Source: Methanobacteriota archaeon (GTDB lineage Archaea > Halobacteriota > Methanosarcinia > Methanosarcinales > Methanosarcinaceae). Taken from it: a stretch of DNA of 64,000 nucleotides. Shown piece by piece: positions 52,535 through 61,369 of the stretch (position 1 is the first letter of the stretch; the number at the start of each line of letters is the position of its first letter). A program made the translations under genes and the position numbers. The notes beneath the pieces were generated by a model. That model was not told where the DNA came from, made no database searches, and saw nothing but the letters and a program-made list of their open reading frames with translations. The stretch covers positions 1 through 64,000 of the forward strand of contig JAENZL010000005.1 in the NCBI GenBank assembly GCA_016841265.1, given 5' to 3'.

Positions 52535-52872
52535 ACGTATCCCCTGAATTCCATAGACTTTTGTATTCACTTGCTTTTGATAGACTTTTGCATTCCCTGA
52601 ATTTATTGATTCGCATAGCTTCAAGTTTTTATGATTCTATATGTCCCCACCCCTTATAATCAATTATCCTTTTGTTCGATCAGAAACATTAGGTATAGCG
52701 GTTGAAAGGGCCAGATTACCACCGATTTGTAACTGAAAACTTTAACACAAAATCCACTTGAACAAAGAGAAACGAGAACCCCTGGTTGCTGAATAAAAAA
52801 TCAGAAAATCAAACAAAGATCAGAAAATCAAACAAAAATAAGAAATCAAACAAAAATAAGAAAAGAAGTTAA

Positions 52873-52944
52873 CGTCCCGACTGAGACTTGAACTCAGGTC
52901 TAAGGCTCCGCAGGCCTCAAGGATATCCGCTACCCTATCGGGAC
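52873..52944 (-). tRNA. tRNA-Arg (anticodon GCG)
   Basis: Read on the minus strand: acceptor stem GTCCCGA/TCGGGAC with discriminator G, anticodon stem GAGGC/GCCTT closing loop CTGCGGA (anticodon GCG, 52909-52911), and a T arm with GTTCAAGTC. No CCA is encoded. A minus-strand TATA-like element lies around 52985-52995. Confidence 0.93.
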
Positions 52945-53123
52945 ACATGGTATACAGCGAGCACTCCTTCATAAGAACATTCAACGATATAAAGTTTATC
53001 GCCGGAACGCCTGGAAGGGGTCCTGACATTTTCAAGGATTTCAGAGTGGTTATCGGAGAAAACCTGTTTCCCTGGCATCTCTACCAATAAAGATTAAATG
53101 CAACTAGCTCGTTTTTATAATTT

Positions 53124-54308
53124 ATGTCGATGACTATAGGACTTGCAGGAAAACCCAATGCAGGGAAATCCACTTTTTTCAAAGCGGCTACCCTGGCAGA
53201 TGTTGAAATTGCAAATTATCCATTCACAACCATCAATGCAAACCACGGCATAACCTATGTCCGAGCCGAATGCCCCTGCAGGGAGAAGGAAAAAACCTGC
53301 GGGAAATGCGTAGACGGGGTCAGGCTCGTCCCGATTGACATTATTGACGTGGCAGGGCTTGTGCCTGACGCCTGCAAAGGGAGAGGGCTTGGAAACACCT
53401 TCCTGGACGAACTCAGGCAAGCCCAGGCAATCATCCACGTAGTCGATGCCTCGGGAGGAACGGACTCCGAAGGCAACCCCGTGGAAATAGGAGAGCACGA
53501 CCCCCTCGAAGACGTTGCGTTCCTGAACCGGGAGATTACCATGTGGCTCTATGGGATCCTGGAACGGAGCTGGTTCAAGCTTTCCAGAAAGATCCAGGCC
53601 GAAGGGCTCAAGATAGAACTTGTGGTCGCCGAACAGCTGGCAGGAGCCGGGATCAATGAGTCCCATGTGAATGCCGCACTGATTGAAACAGGGCTTGTCC
53701 GGGTGGATCACCTGAAGTGGAGCGAAGAGGACATGATAAAGCTCTGCGATACCATGCGGGAAATAAGCAAACCTCTGCTAATTGCCGCAAACAAGGCAGA
53801 TGTAGCTCCAAGGGATAACCTGGATAAGCTGGAAGAAGTCGACAGGATTGTCGTGCCCACGAGTGCTGCCGCAGAACTTGCCCTTAAATCCGCCGCCAAA
53901 AGCGGGGCAATCAAATACACCCCCGGAAACGGAAGCTTCGAAATAGTTGCCCAGGGACTGACAGCAGCTCAGAAAAAAGGGCTTGAAGCTATCAAAAAGG
54001 TGCTTGAGCACCTGGGCGGAAGCGGGGTTCAGGAATGCATCAACAGGGCAGTTTTCGAGCTTCTTGACCTGATAGTGGTCTATCCCGTAGAAGACGAAGG
54101 GAAATGGACCGACAAGAACGAGAACATGCTTCCAGACGCCTACCTTATGAAACGTGGTTCGAACTGCCACGACCTTGCCTATCAGATCCACACCGAAATA
54201 GGAGACCGTTTCCTCTACGCCGTAGACGCGAGGACCAGGCTCAGGCTAGGGGAAAAGCACGAGCTTAAAAACGGGGATGTAATCAAGATCGTATCCACCG
54301 CAAAGTAA
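53124..54308 (+). CDS. Obg/YchF-type P-loop GTPase with TGS domain
   Basis: A 394-residue archaeal YchF/Obg-like protein: Walker A GKPNAGKSTFF, switch region YPFTTINAN, G3 DVAGLVPDA, a Cys cluster (CPCREKEKTCGKC) inserted in the G domain, G4 ANKAD, and a C-terminal TGS domain (LRLGEKHELKNGDVIKIV). Family members bind ribosomes or nucleotide-dependent partners in translation control. The Cys cluster before DGVRLVPIDI is characteristic of the archaeal branch. The gene begins close to a tRNA gene on the opposite strand. Confidence 0.9.
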   Translation: MSMTIGLAGKPNAGKSTFFKAATLADVEIANYPFTTINANHGITYVRAECPCREKEKTCGKCVDGVRLVPIDIIDVAGLVPDACKGRGLGNTFLDELRQAQAIIHVVDASGGTDSEGNPVEIGEHDPLEDVAFLNREITMWLYGILERSWFKLSRKIQAEGLKIELVVAEQLAGAGINESHVNAALIETGLVRVDHLKWSEEDMIKLCDTMREISKPLLIAANKADVAPRDNLDKLEEVDRIVVPTSAAAELALKSAAKSGAIKYTPGNGSFEIVAQGLTAAQKKGLEAIKKVLEHLGGSGVQECINRAVFELLDLIVVYPVEDEGKWTDKNENMLPDAYLMKRGSNCHDLAYQIHTEIGDRFLYAVDARTRLRLGEKHELKNGDVIKIVSTAK

Positions 54309-54319
54309 AAACCCGAAAT

Positions 54320-54400
54320 AAAAACCGAAACTTAAAAAGAAACTTAAACCGAAACTTAAAACGAAACTTAAAACGAAACTTAAAACGAAACTTAAACCGG
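54320..54400. repeat. 12-base tandem repeat
   Basis: Six to seven copies of AAACTTAAAACG or AAACTTAAACCG between the GTPase and prenyltransferase-like genes. Confidence 0.88.
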
Positions 54401-54440
54401 ACCCTGAACCTTTTTGTAGTCCATGGGGAGGATTTTCCAG

Positions 54441-55115
54441 ATGAACCTGCTTTCATTCAGCTATCCAGTCTACGAGAGGTACCTGACCTGGCAGATATCC
54501 AAATACATCTCAAAGGCCCCAAAACATGTGGCAGTAATTCTTAAGGAAACTGACCTTCTGGACACGAAAAATGTTGAGAAACTCCAGCTAGCCCTCCTCG
54601 AATTCAGGAAATTCAAGGTAGACCTTGTGAGCATCTACGTGGACATCCTCAAGGATGATACAGCATTAAAAACGGAGATAGTATCCGGAATCGCGTCCAG
54701 GCTGGAAGAAAGCTTTTCGAAGCTCCCTCATGGGACAGGATATGAAATATACGGGCAGGAAGGAGAAGTCACAACCAGGTGTGAAGGAAAAGACTTCTTT
54801 GTATACGTCTCTCTCGGTTTAGGAGGGAGAGAAGAAATAACCAGGGCGGTGCTGGAAGTCCTGAAAGACGTGAAACAGGGAAGCGTCAGACCCGAAGAAA
54901 TTGATGAAACGCACCTGGAATCCTGCCTGCTTGTCAAGCAAGAACCTGACATCATGATCCGTTCCGGAGGCCAGAAACTCTCGGATTTCCTGGTCTGGCA
55001 GTCCGTGTACTCGGAACTCTATTTCACGGACGTCAACTGGAAAAAAGTCCGAAAAATAGACCTTCAGAGGGTTATAAGGGATTACCAGAAGCGGCAAAGA
55101 AGGTACGGGAGGTGA
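54441..55115 (+). CDS. Divergent cis-prenyltransferase-like subunit
   Basis: This 224-residue protein has the C-terminal half of undecaprenyl/dehydrodolichyl diphosphate synthases (PDIMIRSGGQ, LSDFLVWQSVYSELYFTDV, IRDYQKRQRRYG). The N-terminal catalytic block, normally HVAIIMDGNGRWA, reads HVAVILKETDLLD: the Asp that binds Mg2+ and the Gly-Asn-Gly-Arg are gone. It is therefore expected to be the inactive partner of a heteromeric enzyme, as NgBR/Nus1 is in eukaryotes. A heteromeric cis-prenyltransferase has been reported in Methanosarcina mazei. The ATG at 54441 has GGAGG upstream. Confidence 0.85.
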   Translation: MNLLSFSYPVYERYLTWQISKYISKAPKHVAVILKETDLLDTKNVEKLQLALLEFRKFKVDLVSIYVDILKDDTALKTEIVSGIASRLEESFSKLPHGTGYEIYGQEGEVTTRCEGKDFFVYVSLGLGGREEITRAVLEVLKDVKQGSVRPEEIDETHLESCLLVKQEPDIMIRSGGQKLSDFLVWQSVYSELYFTDVNWKKVRKIDLQRVIRDYQKRQRRYGR

Positions 55116-55121
55116 AAAAGC

Positions 55122-55652
55122 CTGGAATTCGGAATAAGTCCGGAAGAACTTCACTACTCTGTGGTAGTCTGTCCCAGGTGCAGGGAACATGCCCAGATCA
55201 TTGAGACCGGGAAAAAAACCGTAAGTTGCCAGCACTGTGGAGCCCGCCTGCGGGCAAGGAAGCTCCGGGTATTCTATTCTTCCGACGAGCTTGAAAAAGC
55301 CGTGGCTGCCAGGACCCGCCTGCAAGCCGAAATCTCGGGGAAAGAAGAAAAACGATTTACAGGGAGCCTTTCCCAGGAAAGCGGAAATTCGGATATAGGG
55401 AAGGGAACCGAAAGAAAATTTCCCGCGAACCCTTCCGGAAGACCTTCAAACCCCATAACCCGGAAAACAGATCCGAGAAAAGTAATTCTCGAAACCCTTG
55501 AAACAGCCGGGGGGGAGATGGAAATAGGAAAACTCCGGGAAAATATCCTTGAAAAAGACCCGGACCCGGAAAAATTTGAAGAAACCCTCAAAAAGCTTCA
55601 GGAAACAGGAGAAGTCTATTCCCCGGCCAGAGGGAAGGTAAAAATTGTGTAA
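55122..55652 (+). CDS. Zinc-ribbon/winged-helix protein (DUF5817-like), possible CTG start
   Basis: The N terminus after a short leader holds a CxxC pair (VVCPRCREHA) and a second (VSCQHCGARLRARKL), forming a zinc ribbon. A Ser/Gly/Pro-rich linker follows. The C-terminal ~55 residues look like a winged helix (RKVILETLETAGGEMEIGK and FEETLKKLQETGEVYSPARG). The conserved part appears to begin before the GTG at 55161: the in-frame sequence EFGISPEELHYSVV follows a CTG at 55122, and that CTG is nine bases after a perfect GGAGG that overlaps the stop of the previous gene. If the CTG is not used, the protein starts at 55161. A role in nucleic-acid binding is inference. Confidence 0.7.
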   Translation: MEFGISPEELHYSVVVCPRCREHAQIIETGKKTVSCQHCGARLRARKLRVFYSSDELEKAVAARTRLQAEISGKEEKRFTGSLSQESGNSDIGKGTERKFPANPSGRPSNPITRKTDPRKVILETLETAGGEMEIGKLRENILEKDPDPEKFEETLKKLQETGEVYSPARGKVKIV

Positions 55653-55993
55653 ATGCTCATCCCTCAGGAAAAAAATATTCCCTCAGGAAAAATATAAACA
55701 TTATGTAAGTGCTCATTCCCCGGAAAAGGGAACTCCGGAAAAAAACTTCCTTGTAAACCCGTAAAACAGTTTCGTTCAGGTTAGGAAAAAATCTGTCTCC
55801 GGCGGCACAGGAGACAAATGTATTTAAGTACTAAAAGATTTACTATAATTGAATATTTAAGATCAGCATTGGATCAAAATCAGCAACATATTTGCATTTG
55901 CCTTTTCAAAAGCATTTTCATATCTTTCACAATTTTTCTCACGGAAACCCGCGAAGATTATTATTTTCCATACAGGGTACAACGGTGTTTAAC
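55653..55993. other. Intergenic region upstream of nrpR-like gene
   Basis: No gene is supported. CTCAGGAAAAA-type short repeats lie at 55660-55690. TATA-like TTGAATATTTAAG at 55849-55861 would give a leader of about 110 bases. Confidence 0.45.
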
Positions 55994-56968
55994 ATGATGG
56001 ATCCGCAAATAGAGCGAAAACTCATAGAGATCATGAGGGTAATTCACGAAAGTGACAAGCCCATAGGTGCCCGGGCCATAGCCGACGAACTGAACAACAG
56101 GGGCTATGACATAGGGGAGCGGGCAGTCCGCTACCACCTTAGGATCCTAGATGAGAGGGGTTTTACACGCAAGCACGGGTATGCAGGGCGCACGCTTACG
56201 GAACTCGGGGAAAGCGAGATGCACGACGCCCTTATAGGGGACCGTTTCGGTTTTGTGATATCCCGAATCGAGGAGATGGCGTTCAGGACCACGTACAACC
56301 CCGAGACTAACAAAGGGGATGTGGTAGTAAACGTTTCGTATTTTGACAAGGACGATTTCGAAACCGTCATTGACGTGCTTTCTTACACGGCAAATTCCGG
56401 GTACACAATAAGCTCGAGGGTCAAGATCTTTGAAGAGGAGACGGATACGGAAATATCCCTTCCCCCAGGGAAAATAGGGATTGCTACCATCTGCAGCGTC
56501 ACCTTCGACGGACTCATGCTAAAAGCGGGAATCCCCGTGGAACCTGCTTACGGAGGGGTCATGCAGATCGAAAACAACGCACCTGACCGCTTCCTGGACC
56601 TTATATCCTACAGCGGGACATCCATCGACCCGATAAAGGTCTTCATGGCGAGGAAACCGACCTCGGTACTCGAAGTGCTTGAGCACGGGAACGGGAAAAT
56701 CCTTGCCAACATGCGCCAGGTCAATTCTTCGGCATATGATAAGGTAAAAGAAATTATTGAAAAGGCAGAAAAAGCCGGGTTAAAAGGCTGCCTTCCTCCG
56801 GGAGACATCGACGAGTTTCTATATGGAGCTCCCGTCGAAATAGGAAAGTTTGGAATTGCGGTGGTAGGCGGGATCAACGGGATCTGCGCCCTGGAAGAAA
56901 CCGGGATAGAAATCGTCACCGACCCCATCTCAACAGTGCTGGAATACAGCAGCATGTCCGAACTATGA
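55994..56968 (+). CDS. nrpR: NrpR-type nitrogen regulator (HTH plus one NrpR domain)
   Basis: A 324-residue protein. Residues ~1-75 form a winged helix of the RNase R/NrpR type (IERKLIEIMRVIHESDKPIG; GERAVRYHLRILDERGFT). The remainder is one NrpR (DUF128) domain (YFDKDDFETVIDVLSY; LPPGKIGIATICSVTFDG; PVEIGKFGIAVVGG). NrpR represses nitrogen-fixation and assimilation genes and is released by 2-oxoglutarate. Methanosarcina splits the function between NrpRI (with HTH) and NrpRII (without); the HTH makes this NrpRI-like. Start chosen at the first ATG of ATGATGGATCC with GGTG upstream. Confidence 0.88.
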   Translation: MMDPQIERKLIEIMRVIHESDKPIGARAIADELNNRGYDIGERAVRYHLRILDERGFTRKHGYAGRTLTELGESEMHDALIGDRFGFVISRIEEMAFRTTYNPETNKGDVVVNVSYFDKDDFETVIDVLSYTANSGYTISSRVKIFEEETDTEISLPPGKIGIATICSVTFDGLMLKAGIPVEPAYGGVMQIENNAPDRFLDLISYSGTSIDPIKVFMARKPTSVLEVLEHGNGKILANMRQVNSSAYDKVKEIIEKAEKAGLKGCLPPGDIDEFLYGAPVEIGKFGIAVVGGINGICALEETGIEIVTDPISTVLEYSSMSEL

Positions 56969-57027
56969 GGCAGAGGAAGAATAGAAGAGGGAAAATAGAA
57001 GAGAGAGAATAGAAGAAAGGGGGAAGT

Positions 57028-57690
57028 ATGCTAAAGCTGACCATAGTATACGACAACGAGGCAAAACCCGGATTCGCCGGAAGCTGGGGCTTTGCAGCCC
57101 TCCTTGAAACGGAAGAAGAAACACTCCTTTTTGACACTGGCTGGGACGGCGGGCTCCTTCTTGAAAACCTTAAAAAACTGGAAATTGACCCCACAAGTAT
57201 CCGGAAACTTGTCCTGTCCCACCAGCACTGGGACCATATCGGCGGGGTGCCCGAAGTCCTCAGGGCAAGTCCCGGAATTACGGTCTATGCCCCCACTTCC
57301 TTTTCAAAAAATATGAAGGCTGAAATCGTAAAAAGAGCCAGGCTTATAGAAATTAGTGAAAGCCAGGAGATAATTTCAGGAGTTTGGAGTACCGGAGAAC
57401 TGGGGGATAAAATCAAAGAACAGTCCCTTCTCCTCGATACCGGCAAGGGACTTCATGTGCTGACAGGTTGTGCCCACCCCGGTCTTTCAGCGATCATGGA
57501 CTCCGCCCTTAGCTTCGGAAAGGTAAAAGGGATCATCGGAGGCCTGCACGACAGCAAGGAGTTCGAAAGGCTTGAAGGGCTTGAACTTATTGCAGCCGGG
57601 CACTGCACAACCCATAAAGAAGAAATAAAAAAACTGTTCAGGGCAGAATATGTGGAAATCGGAGCTGGACTGCGCCTTGAATTGGAGTGA
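57028..57690 (+). CDS. Metallo-beta-lactamase-fold hydrolase
   Basis: A 220-residue MBL-fold protein with the two-metal motif HQHWDHIGG and the later ligands in TGCAHPGL, GGLHDS and AAGHCTTHKE. The GCAHPG pattern is shared with the archaeal proteins annotated as 7,8-dihydropterin-6-methyl-4-(beta-D-ribofuranosyl)aminobenzene-5'-phosphate synthase, an enzyme of methanopterin biosynthesis. That assignment is plausible but family annotation is loose. AGGGGGAAGT precedes the ATG; a purine-rich GAAGAATAGAAGAGG-type repeat fills the gap after nrpR. Confidence 0.82.
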   Translation: MLKLTIVYDNEAKPGFAGSWGFAALLETEEETLLFDTGWDGGLLLENLKKLEIDPTSIRKLVLSHQHWDHIGGVPEVLRASPGITVYAPTSFSKNMKAEIVKRARLIEISESQEIISGVWSTGELGDKIKEQSLLLDTGKGLHVLTGCAHPGLSAIMDSALSFGKVKGIIGGLHDSKEFERLEGLELIAAGHCTTHKEEIKKLFRAEYVEIGAGLRLELE

Positions 57691-57721
57691 ATAGTTCTTC
57701 GATCCCGGGCACCCGAAATCC

Positions 57722-57822
57722 TCCTGTTCCTCAGCAATTTCCCTGTCCCTTCAGTAATTTCCCTGTTCCTCAGCAATTTCCCTGTTCCTCAGTAATTTCC
57801 CTGTTCCTCAGCAATTTCCCTG
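57722..57822. repeat. Tandem array of 20-base units
   Basis: About five copies of TTTCCCTGTTCCTCAGCAA with small variations. A second, looser repeat family (TTTGAATGACACGCAATCGTG) fills 58053-58165. No other signal is seen between the MBL and SufC genes. Confidence 0.88.
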
Positions 57823-58228
57823 CTCTAAATATTACACACCTTCTTGACCTCTTACTTTTGGTCATCCAATACATTTTTTCAACAAATCAATCCCTTGATT
57901 TTGCAGAGGGGATACATGGAAAAACGGGGAGATGCAGGAAACGTATAATAGAAATACGATGCCCTCTTAAAATAATACAGGATTCTTGCGGGGAGATAGG
58001 AAAATCGGACAAAGTAATTTAGAATATGTGGATTTCTTATGATCTTGCCTGCAGAGTTAAGTGTCCATTGAATGATGCACTTTGAATGACACACAATCGT
58101 GTTTTTTGAATGACACGCAATCGTGTGCTTTAATGATGCGTTTTGAATGACGTGTTTTGAAAAATTATTATCCCGGAATGCGGAAGAAATTGGGAACCGG
58201 GCCGGATGAAAATGAGGGAGAATTGCCG

Positions 58229-58972
58229 ATGCTTAAAATAGAAAACCTGAGAGTAGAGGTCAACGGAAAAACACTTCTCCATGACGTCAACCTCGAAGTG
58301 GGGAAAGGGTATACTAACGTGCTCTTCGGGCCGAACGGAGCAGGAAAATCCGCCCTGATGCGGACTATCATGGGCTTTAGTGAATACAAAATCTTGGAGG
58401 GCAGGATCCTGTTCAATGGGGAAGACATAACCCATCTTCCAGTAGACGAAAGGGCCCGGCGGGGGCTCGGGATCATGACGCAGCGCCCGCCAAACATGTC
58501 GGGGATAAAGCTAGGGGACCTTGTGCGCACGGTAGCAAAAGGAGAAAAGGATCCGGAAGCCCTTGCCGAAAACCTTGACATGCAGCGTTTCCTGAACAGA
58601 GACGTGAACGTCGGTTTTTCGGGGGGAGAAATCAAACGTTCCGAGCTCCTGCAGCTTGCAGCCCAGAACCCTAGCCTCTACCTCCTGGACGAACCCGAGT
58701 CCGGAGTTGACCTTGTGAGCATAGGACATGTAGGGACGAAAATCAAGGAATTGCTAAACCAGGGGGTCGAATGTCCCGGGGAACGCTGCAAGAAAGGAAA
58801 ATCCGCCCTGATAATCACCCACACCGGCCAGATCCTGGACTACGTGCAGGCGGACAGGGGCTACATCCTCTGCAACGGGACAGTCATGTGTTCGGGGAAC
58901 CCCCTGGAAATGTTAGAAGAGATCAAGAAAAAAGGGTATGAGGAGTGTGTCAGATGCAAGCTGATGAGATAA
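58229..58972 (+). CDS. sufC: SufC, Fe-S assembly ATPase
   Basis: SufC powers the SufBC(D) scaffold that builds Fe-S clusters. The 247-residue protein has Walker A (GPNGAGKSAL), the signature FSGGEIKRSE, Walker B (LYLLDEPESGVD) and the H-loop (LIITHTG). Compared with bacterial SufC there are extra Cys pairs (CPGERCKKG and ECVRCKLMR near the C terminus), typical of the archaeal form. Start: ATG at 58229 with GAGGGAG upstream. It overlaps sufB by 19 bases, so the two are translationally coupled. No SufS or SufU lies nearby. Confidence 0.93.
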   Translation: MLKIENLRVEVNGKTLLHDVNLEVGKGYTNVLFGPNGAGKSALMRTIMGFSEYKILEGRILFNGEDITHLPVDERARRGLGIMTQRPPNMSGIKLGDLVRTVAKGEKDPEALAENLDMQRFLNRDVNVGFSGGEIKRSELLQLAAQNPSLYLLDEPESGVDLVSIGHVGTKIKELLNQGVECPGERCKKGKSALIITHTGQILDYVQADRGYILCNGTVMCSGNPLEMLEEIKKKGYEECVRCKLMR

Positions 58973-60177
58973 ACCTGAAGAAGAAAGCCGAAAGTGCGAT
59001 TGGGAAAAAAGCGGCTTTCGGGGAAGATTTCGAGCTTGAGAAATTCGAGGAGGCTTCAAAGGTTTCCGAGCCAATCGAAAACATGAAGGAACTGGATGAG
59101 GAGAGCCAGAGGACCCTTCTTAAGGTAGGAGTGCTCCCGAGCGAGGAAGGCCGGGCGGGCACCCTGCTGATGAAGGATAATGCAATTTCCCATACCTCCC
59201 AGAAGGACAAGAATATAGAGCTCATGTCCACCAAAAAAGCCATGGAAACGCACGAATGGCTCAAGGACTACGCCTGGAAACTGGTGGCTGTGGACACGGA
59301 CAAATACACGGCAAAGAGCTACCTGGAAGATGCGGACGGGTACTTCATCCGGGCGCCTGCAGGCAAAAAAACCGTATTTCCGGTCCAGACCTGTCTCATG
59401 CTGGGAAGCAAGAACGTCTCACAGACCGTACACAACATAGTGGTCGTGGAAGAAGATGCCCGGCTCGACATTATCACCGGCTGCACGACGCAGAAAGGAG
59501 TTGAGGAAGGGCTGCACCTGGGAATTTCCGAAATGTACGTAAAAAAAGGTGCCACCCTGAATTTCACCATGATCCACAACTGGGCCGAGAACATAGGGGT
59601 CCGCCCCAGGACTGTTGTCCACGTGGAAGAGGGAGGGACCTTTATCAGCAACTATATCTGCCTAAAACCAGTGCGATCAGTCCAGTCCTTCCCGACGGTC
59701 AGGCTTGAAGGAAAAGGAGCAGTAACGAGGCTTAACACCATTGCAATCGCCCATCCGGGCTCGGAACTTGACCTGGGGAGCAGGGCAATCTTCAATGCTC
59801 CGGGCACAAGGGCCGAACTAATCTCAAGGACAATCACCACGGGCGGGAAAATAATTGCAAGAGGGGAAATGATTGGAAACGCAGTAGGCGCAAAAGGGCA
59901 CCTGGAATGCAGGGGGCTCATCCTGAGCGATAAAGGAAGCCAGAGGGCAATCCCTATCCTGGAAGCAAACGTTGCCGATATAGAACTGACCCACGAAGCA
60001 GCCGTAGGAAAGATCGCCCAGGACCAGGTGGAATACCTGATGGCCCGGGGGCTTACAGAAGACGAGGCTGTGGGCATGATCGTGCGCGGTTTCCTGGACG
60101 TAGGTATAAAAGGTATCCCTGAAGAACTCAGAAGCGAAATAGAAGATACGATTACCCAGACGGCTCTCGGGATGTAA
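58954..60177 (+). CDS. sufB: SufB/SufD-type scaffold protein
   Basis: A 407-residue SufB/SufD-fold protein: a helical N terminus, then a right-handed beta-helix core (HNIVVVEEDARLDIITGC; EMYVKKGATLNFTMIHNW; SRTITTGGKIIARGEMIG) and the C-terminal ECRGLILSD, THEAAVGKI, and GLTEDEAVGMIVRGFLD. These are the SufB/D signatures, and archaea often use one such protein with SufC. The ATG at 58954 has GAGGAG upstream inside the sufC end. Methanogens have a high Fe-S demand, so this is probably essential. Confidence 0.93.
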   Translation: MQADEINLKKKAESAIGKKAAFGEDFELEKFEEASKVSEPIENMKELDEESQRTLLKVGVLPSEEGRAGTLLMKDNAISHTSQKDKNIELMSTKKAMETHEWLKDYAWKLVAVDTDKYTAKSYLEDADGYFIRAPAGKKTVFPVQTCLMLGSKNVSQTVHNIVVVEEDARLDIITGCTTQKGVEEGLHLGISEMYVKKGATLNFTMIHNWAENIGVRPRTVVHVEEGGTFISNYICLKPVRSVQSFPTVRLEGKGAVTRLNTIAIAHPGSELDLGSRAIFNAPGTRAELISRTITTGGKIIARGEMIGNAVGAKGHLECRGLILSDKGSQRAIPILEANVADIELTHEAAVGKIAQDQVEYLMARGLTEDEAVGMIVRGFLDVGIKGIPEELRSEIEDTITQTALGM

Positions 60178-60900
60178 AACTCCCGGGATCTGTCTACCTT
60201 ATTAAAAAAAACAAACTTACTAACTTTTACTTACGTATATTTTTTTTGAAAAAAGTGTGGAGGCCGACAGGAAAAAGGATAAACCTGCCGGACTTTTTTT
60301 GTGGAGTTTTGTGGAGTATTGTGGATTAAAATGAGCCGGAAATGTGACTCTAAAGTAAGGTTTCTTTGTGGAGAAGAAACCGGAGAGAATGCACCGCTCA
60401 TTTAACCGCAATTTGCAGATTAGAGAGGGGATATAAAAACCTATCTATGCCGGACAGATAGCGGGCAGTTTTTTAGACAAAAGTAGAAAAGTCACTGTTA
60501 ATAAAAGCTTAAATGGCACAAAAGAGACGGCATCTGGACAGAAGGGGATGCGAAGTTTTCCATAGAAGACTTGCACTCCTCGAAGTAAAATTTTACATAT
60601 TCAAATAGATTTGATTTATCCTGAAAATAATCGGCTCAAAATTGACTGAAAATTATTCAAATTTTATCTTACAAGTTAAAATCATGAGATGGGATCAGAA
60701 GTTAAGATGGTGGGATGGGATCAGAAGTTAAGATAGTGGGATGGGGCCATAAGATGAGAGCATAAGTTAGGATCATGAGATGGGGCCACGAGAGGAGATG
60801 ACTCAAACTTAAACGACTTAATTTCAGGTTAATCGATTTTAGTATAATTCCTTTTTGAAACTGAAGCTTTTCTCAGCCCCCTTTGCAACCGGGTCCACAA
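60178..60900. other. Intergenic region with imperfect repeats
   Basis: No gene is supported. Imperfect tandem units (variants of GAAGTTAAGATGGTGGGATG) occupy about 60680-60790. A T-run and hairpin follow the suf operon around 60200-60300 (CCTGCCGG / CCGACAGG). Confidence 0.5.
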
Positions 60901-60912
60901 TTAAAAAAGTTA

Positions 60913-60990
60913 AGTACTGCAGTTTTACAGAAGCAGAATTCAGTACTTGTCAGTGTTTATATAATACGGTCTGTATAATACAGTACTGCG
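60913..60990 (+). promoter_or_regulatory. Promoter with three AGTACT palindromes
   Basis: The palindrome AGTACT occurs at 60913-60918, 60942-60947 and 60982-60987, each within a (T/C)AGTACT(G/T) context, bracketing the TATA element GTTTATATAATA (60955-60966). Such placement suggests operator sites, perhaps for the winged-helix regulator encoded just downstream. Confidence 0.6.
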
Positions 60991-61009
60991 GAAGATTGGA
61001 GGCAATGGT

Positions 61010-61369
61010 ATGATAGACTTTGCATGTAAAGAATTCAAAGTAGAAGACGTAATCAAATGCTCCCTGAGCCTTACCAGGGCTGACCTGAAGGTATTGAAGC
61101 ATTTCTTAAACGATACCGAACACTGGTTTGACACTGACACTCTTTCAAAAGCCCTTGAGCTTGACATCTCCACTGTTCAGCGCTCCGTGAAAAAGCTGTA
61201 CGATAAAGAGATTCTTCAGAGATCTCAGCAGAACTTAGACGGCGGAGGCTACGTGTTCATCTACAAAATTCACTCCAGAACTAAAATAAAAAACATCATC
61301 ATGAGCGTTGTCCAGACCTGGGCCGAAAGACTGGGGCAAGAACTGGAACAATGGGAAAACAGAGGTTGA
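61010..61369 (+). CDS. Winged-helix regulator (TrmB/MarR-like)
   Basis: This 119-residue protein has a winged-helix domain (LTRADLKVLKHFLNDTEHW; STVQRSVKKLYDKEILQRS) and a C-terminal helix (SVVQTWAERLGQELEQW) typical of dimerisation in TrmB-like archaeal regulators. It overlaps a membrane Fe-S protein gene by 19 bases and should be cotranscribed. GGAGG lies nine bases before the ATG. The palindromes in its promoter hint at self-regulation. Confidence 0.85.
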   Translation: MIDFACKEFKVEDVIKCSLSLTRADLKVLKHFLNDTEHWFDTDTLSKALELDISTVQRSVKKLYDKEILQRSQQNLDGGGYVFIYKIHSRTKIKNIIMSVVQTWAERLGQELEQWENRG

